A stretch of 8,838 nucleotides of DNA, from NCBI GenBank assembly GCA_029882955.1, contig JAOUJX010000156.1:1-8838 (forward strand), given 5' to 3'. Of the stretch, positions 7,104 through 8,838 are shown piece by piece. A program made the position numbers and the translations under genes. Every line of letters begins with the position of its first letter. Positions within the stretch are counted from its first letter, which is position 1. The stretch comes from Gammaproteobacteria bacterium. Lineage in GTDB: Bacteria; Pseudomonadota; Gammaproteobacteria; GCA-001735895. Below the pieces are notes generated by a model. It was not told where the DNA came from. It did no database searches and saw only the letters and a list, made by a program, of their open reading frames with translations.

Positions 7104-7288
7104 TTTCTTTTATTTCTAGCCTCTGACCAGAATGTTGTGCCATTTGAGATTGAACCTAATGTACTACTTCGCATTTCGTAACCTAGTTCAGACATCCTTA
7201 TCTTTATTTTTCTAGCTAGTACTGGAAAGTAGAATTGAAAGGCTGCACATATGGCAAAAATGATAATAAATATATCTGATAATTCCAT
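7085..7288 (-). CDS. Cassette gene: small membrane protein, probably truncated by a palindromic element
   Basis: The ATG at 7288 lies just after the R' core of attC1 (GTTAAAG, 7297-7291), where the first gene of an integron cassette is expected. The 67-aa product has one hydrophobic helix near the N-terminus (residues 6-24, IFIIIFAICAAFQFYFPVL), then a basic stretch and a polar region. The last residues, KWGQV, and the stop are encoded by the palindromic element starting near 7103, so the natural 3' end and attC site of this cassette appear to be lost. I do not recognise the family. Alternatively the ORF is intact and merely ends in the repeat. There is no obvious Shine-Dalgarno, as is common for cassettes with short leaders. 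Confidence 0.55.
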   Translation of the reverse strand: MELSDIFIIIFAICAAFQFYFPVLARKIKIRMSELGYEMRSSTLGSISNGTTFWSEARNKRNKWGQV

Positions 7289-7290
7289 AG

Positions 7291-7356
7291 CTTTAACGCT
7301 TGGCTAAATTGGGAGGTGCGTTTACGCACCGAATCAATTTGAGCCACTGGTTATAC
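7291..7356 (-). other. attC recombination site 1 (66 bp)
   Basis: Read on the - strand: R'' GTATAAC (7356-7350), unpaired spacer CAGT, L'' arm GGCTCAAATTG (7345-7335), terminal hairpin GGTGCG/CGCACC with loop TAAA, L' arm CAATTTAGCC (7311-7302), spacer AAGC, R' GTTAAAG (7297-7291). The two arms pair perfectly except for one extra base in L'' (G7341 on the + strand), the extrahelical base that sets recombination polarity. The TAA stop of the 95-aa gene lies inside R''. Confidence 0.92.
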
Positions 7357-7638
7357 GTTTTCAAACGCATTTAAAACGGCCTCAAAATTCGCAATACTTT
7401 GTTTAACATTTGGATGTTTGTGAACCCATATGTCACCTAAAAATTGGGTTACGTTCATTCCATTTAATATGCTACTGATATTATTATTTCTTGCAGCCTT
7501 AAGAATGTCATGGCCTTTATGCATAATATTTTCACTTTCTTCTGCTTCAGGTTCTCCCATTTCATTATCCCATTCTTTTTGAATTGCAGAGATCAGTTTT
7601 CCTGCAGCTGCTTCTAAAGGGGATTTCTTTTTCGCCAT
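7351..7638 (-). CDS. Cassette gene: 95-aa protein of unknown function
   Basis: The frame can be extended to an ATG at 7656, but that lies inside attC2, and the first codons would be made of its R' box and spacer. The real start is therefore the ATG at 7638, six bases after the R' box, giving MAKKKSPLEAAAGKLISAI and 95 aa. The TAA stop falls within the R'' box of attC1, so the gene fills its 353-bp cassette almost completely. The protein looks soluble and alpha-helical, with a basic start, an acidic middle (MGEPEAEESENIM) and a C-terminal part with GDIWVHKHPNV. There is no signal peptide or membrane segment. I do not recognise the family. Confidence 0.82.
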   Translation of the reverse strand: MAKKKSPLEAAAGKLISAIQKEWDNEMGEPEAEESENIMHKGHDILKAARNNNISSILNGMNVTQFLGDIWVHKHPNVKQSIANFEAVLNAFENV

Positions 7639-7643
7639 TTTAC

Positions 7644-7709
7644 GTATAACGCCCATTTAAACAGAGAGGCGCACTTGTGCGCCGAATCTGTTTGAAATGC
7701 TGGTTATGC
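7644..7709 (-). other. attC recombination site 2 (66 bp)
   Basis: Read on the - strand: R'' GCATAAC (7709-7703), spacer CAGC, L'' arm ATTTCAAACAGA (7698-7687), hairpin GGCGCAC/GTGCGCC (7683-7668), L' arm TCTGTTTAAAT (7665-7655), spacer GGGC, R' GTTATAC (7650-7644). Arms pair perfectly over 11 bp apart from the single extrahelical base (G7694 on the + strand). Same length and polarity as attC1, but the arm sequences are unrelated, as expected for cassette sites that conserve structure rather than sequence. Confidence 0.92.
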
Positions 7710-7799
7710 ATTTTTAAGTATTTCATTGATCCGTGGCCTAGTATTGATTTCTATAGGGTTTATGCCATCTTTGTGCCCATACTCACCAGCATCAAAAGC
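7704..7799 (-). pseudogene. 3' fragment of a lost cassette gene (31 codons)
   Basis: Upstream of attC2 on the - strand, a frame of 31 codons ends at a TAA inside the R'' box, exactly as in the other cassettes. It begins AFDAGEYGHKDG and ends RPRINEILKNA. It has no start codon near its 5' end and opens just after a TAG at 7802-7800, at the edge of the palindromic element (7803-7866). The simplest reading is the C-terminal end of a real cassette gene whose 5' part was deleted when the element arrived. Protein family not recognised. Confidence 0.55.
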
Positions 7800-7802
7800 C
7801 TA

Positions 7803-7866
7803 AATCAATGGGGTCAGTGTAAGCTGATTTATTTTTCGAGATCAATTTACTCCGACCCCTTTGATT
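7803..7866. repeat. Palindromic GGGGTC...GACCCC element (copy 1)
   Basis: Two 25-bp arms (7803-7827 and 7842-7866) are inverted repeats matching at 20 of 25 positions around a 14-base loop. Both carry AATCAA-x-GGGGTC outer ends. There is no coding capacity. The element lies between the broken attC of the HEAT cassette (7867-7906) and the headless gene fragment (7704-7799), so it marks a cassette fusion point. From general recollection, similar GGGGTCAGAGTAA-type palindromes occur in gammaproteobacterial genomes, and relation to REP/RAYT-type repeats is possible but unproven. Confidence 0.72.
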
Positions 7867-7906
7867 TCCCGCGGAGGTTTGTCCGAGTTGAATGCTTTTG
7901 TTATGT
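7867..7906 (-). other. Half attC site (L''/R'' side only) of the HEAT cassette
   Basis: On the - strand ACATAAC (7906-7900) matches an R'' box, followed by a 4-base spacer AAAA and an L''-like arm GCATTCAAC, which resembles the same part of attC2 (GCATTTCAAAC region). It overlaps the TAA stop of the HEAT gene, as the other R'' boxes overlap stops. The complementary L'/R' half is missing. The sequence runs into the palindromic element at 7866 instead, so the site is probably not functional. Confidence 0.55.
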
Positions 7907-8707
7907 TTTGCTATCACCACAACAGCAAGATATAGCTTCGTCAATATCATTTATAAAACGATCCTCAATATTCCCGGCCTCTCGACTCTTCAGTTTGGAG
8001 AGAACTCTACAATATGCTGGATCAGCCATTATTTTTGCGGCTTCAACCGCCCAATTACCGCTAAACTCACCTGATAGCTCTTTAATTAGAGCATCTTGTA
8101 TTTCTATGACTTTTCTATTAGCTAGGCCAATAAAAGCCTCTCCTCTAACTTCATAGTCGTTATCAGTAATTCGTTCCTTTAAGGCGTTTCGAATATCACT
8201 GTTATCTGCTTCACTTAGGTTACCAATACCGAATGTGGCCCAGTTCCTGACATCAACCTCGGGATCACGGCTAAGCGTAATTAGGGTATTAATGGCAGCT
8301 TCTGACTCTAGTCCACTTAGACCTGAGACCACTCCCTCTCGAACTCTAGCGCTATTATGGGTAGCAAGTTCAATTAAGATAGGAATGGCCATTGGGCTAT
8401 TTCTATGCCCAAGTGAAAATGCAGCGGAAGCGATTACATCATCACAACCATCTGCGAGCAACCGAATTAAAATAGGAATTGACTCATCCTGAAAAGAATT
8501 ATCCCTCCAACCAATCTGCCCAAGAATATCAGCCCCAATTTCTCTATTTATAGGATCAGTAGACTCAATCAGTTTGCATGCTGCTGAAAATTCCACTTCA
8601 GAACCACGCTTATGAAGCTCGTGAATAATGCCCCAGTATTCCTCTTCAACATCATTTTTATATGCTTCTGAAATTAACTCAGGAGTAGATTTTGAATTAT
8701 CTATCAT
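7901..8707 (-). CDS. Cassette gene: HEAT-repeat protein
   Basis: A 268-aa alpha-solenoid protein. From about residue 53 to 240 it consists of tandem HEAT repeats of about 30-33 residues. Examples are EIGADILGQIGW, VIASAAFSLGHRNSPMAIPIL, RVREGVVSGLSGLESEAAI, DVRNWATFGIGNLSEADN and EVRGEAFIGLANRKV, with the alternation of A/G/L and DxxVR typical of the PBS-lyase HEAT-like family. Such proteins are binding scaffolds, and no catalytic motif is present. There is no signal peptide or membrane segment. The C-terminus has three consecutive cysteines (261-263) followed by GDSKT. The start is the ATG at 8707, 27 bases after the R' box of attC3 (8741-8735). No good ribosome site is seen. The TAA stop lies in the R''-like box at 7906-7900. 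The partner cannot be inferred. Confidence 0.85.
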   Translation of the reverse strand: MIDNSKSTPELISEAYKNDVEEEYWGIIHELHKRGSEVEFSAACKLIESTDPINREIGADILGQIGWRDNSFQDESIPILIRLLADGCDDVIASAAFSLGHRNSPMAIPILIELATHNSARVREGVVSGLSGLESEAAINTLITLSRDPEVDVRNWATFGIGNLSEADNSDIRNALKERITDNDYEVRGEAFIGLANRKVIEIQDALIKELSGEFSGNWAVEAAKIMADPAYCRVLSKLKSREAGNIEDRFINDIDEAISCCCGDSKT

Positions 8708-8734
8708 AAACCAACCAATGAACTATCCTAAAAA

Positions 8735-8812
8735 ACATAACGCAACCAGCAGGGGTGGCAAAACCAGAGCGGAGCGGCGGTTTTGGCATCCCTCTGGCTG
8801 GACTGGTTAGAT
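8735..8812 (-). other. attC recombination site 3 (78 bp)
   Basis: Read on the - strand: R'' ATCTAAC (8812-8806, a perfect RYYYAAC), spacer CAGT, L'' arm starting CCAGC, inner stem CAAAACC/GGTTTTG (8759-8765 with 8779-8785), L' arm ending GCTGG, spacer TTGC, R' GTTATGT (8741-8735). The L'' arm is three bases longer than L', giving bulges rather than one clean extrahelical base. The site is longer and more GC-rich than the other two but has the same box order and polarity. Confidence 0.82.
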
Positions 8813-8838
8813 GGCATTTAGAACAACCCAAGTGACCC
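8807..8838 (-). CDS. 3' end of a further cassette gene (cut by window edge)
   Basis: On the - strand the frame ending in the TAA inside R'' of attC3 reads VTWVVLNAI-stop back to the window edge. This matches the pattern of the other cassettes, where the stop codon is part of R''. An alternative frame stops earlier, at the TAA at 8820-8818. Only nine codons are visible, so product and reality cannot be judged. Confidence 0.4.
   Translation of the reverse strand, partial: VTWVVLNAI

Larger units (their letters stand above)
7085..8838 (-). mobile_element. Integron gene-cassette array (distal part; integrase not in window)
   Basis: Three foldable attC sites separate short genes that are all on the - strand, each gene lying head-to-tail with an attC at its 3' end. 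The R''/R' boxes and the extrahelical base of the two 66-bp attC sites give the same - strand orientation. By the normal layout, the integrase and attI would be to the right of 8838. The array could equally be an integrase-less cluster of attC sites (CALIN). The left limit is set by the truncated membrane-protein cassette and the palindromic element at 7042-7103. Confidence 0.82.

Noticed and set aside
7639..7656. Upstream ATG at 7656 as the start of the 95-aa cassette gene
   Set aside because: It lies inside attC2, so the added residues would be encoded by the recombination site. The ATG at 7638 is the first one after the site.
7677..8156. 159-codon + strand open frame
   Set aside because: It runs through attC2, the palindromic element and antisense to the HEAT gene. 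The cassette structure on the - strand explains all of it.
8235..8492. 85-codon + strand open frame
   Set aside because: It is wholly antisense to clear HEAT repeats.
7291..8812. CRISPR array
   Set aside because: The repeated units are attC sites of different sequence that conserve folding, with genes between them. There are no short direct repeats with uniform spacers.
1..8838. tRNA or rRNA genes and an integron integrase
   Set aside because: I looked on both strands for a tRNA-like cloverleaf end, rRNA-like stretches and a tyrosine recombinase frame, and saw none.

Overview
The window looks like part of a gammaproteobacterial chromosome, probably environmental; this rests on protein style and on chromosomal-type integron sites, not on any marker gene. 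Base composition changes along it. The left part (1-4150) is moderately GC-rich with dense coding. The right part (about 6820-8838) is AT-richer and holds short genes of unknown function.

Region 1 (1-4146, + strand) is an amino-acid/keto-acid metabolism locus. It holds the C-terminal end of an AraC-family regulator, then an FAD-dependent D-amino-acid-dehydrogenase-type oxidoreductase whose start overlaps the regulator stop by four bases. After these come a short-chain dehydrogenase/reductase with its own candidate promoter, and a long class V PLP aminotransferase. Together they suggest regulated oxidation, reduction and transamination of an amino acid or its derivative. The substrate cannot be read from the sequence.

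Region 2 (4349-6817, - strand) is a two-gene operon: an AlgI-type MBOAT O-acyltransferase followed 12 bases later by a membrane-anchored SGNH-like protein. This is the usual pairing for O-acylation of a cell-surface or exported glycan. A perfect 16-bp sequence occurs in inverted orientation on the two sides of the pair (4164-4179 and 7042-7057).

Region 3 (about 7085-8838, - strand) is an integron gene-cassette array. Three complete attC recombination sites can be folded by eye (7291-7356, 7644-7709, 8735-8812). Each has R''/R' boxes, unpaired spacers and a paired stem, and the two 66-bp sites each carry a single extrahelical base in the arm expected for cassettes read on the - strand. Cassette genes are a 95-aa protein of unknown function, a HEAT-repeat protein, a short membrane protein that looks truncated, a 31-codon 3' fragment of another gene, and the last codons of a gene cut by the window edge. 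Four of these ORFs take their TAA stop from the R'' box of an attC site. No integrase is in the window; by orientation it would lie to the right of 8838 if it exists.

The most interesting point is a family of GGGGTC...GACCCC palindromic elements (7803-7866, 7042-7103, a related copy at 4164-4179, and a possible start at 8832). Two of them sit exactly where cassettes are broken. One separates half of the HEAT cassette's attC from a headless gene fragment, and the other supplies the stop of the truncated membrane-protein cassette. This suggests the palindromes inserted into, or mediated deletions within, the array and fused cassettes together.
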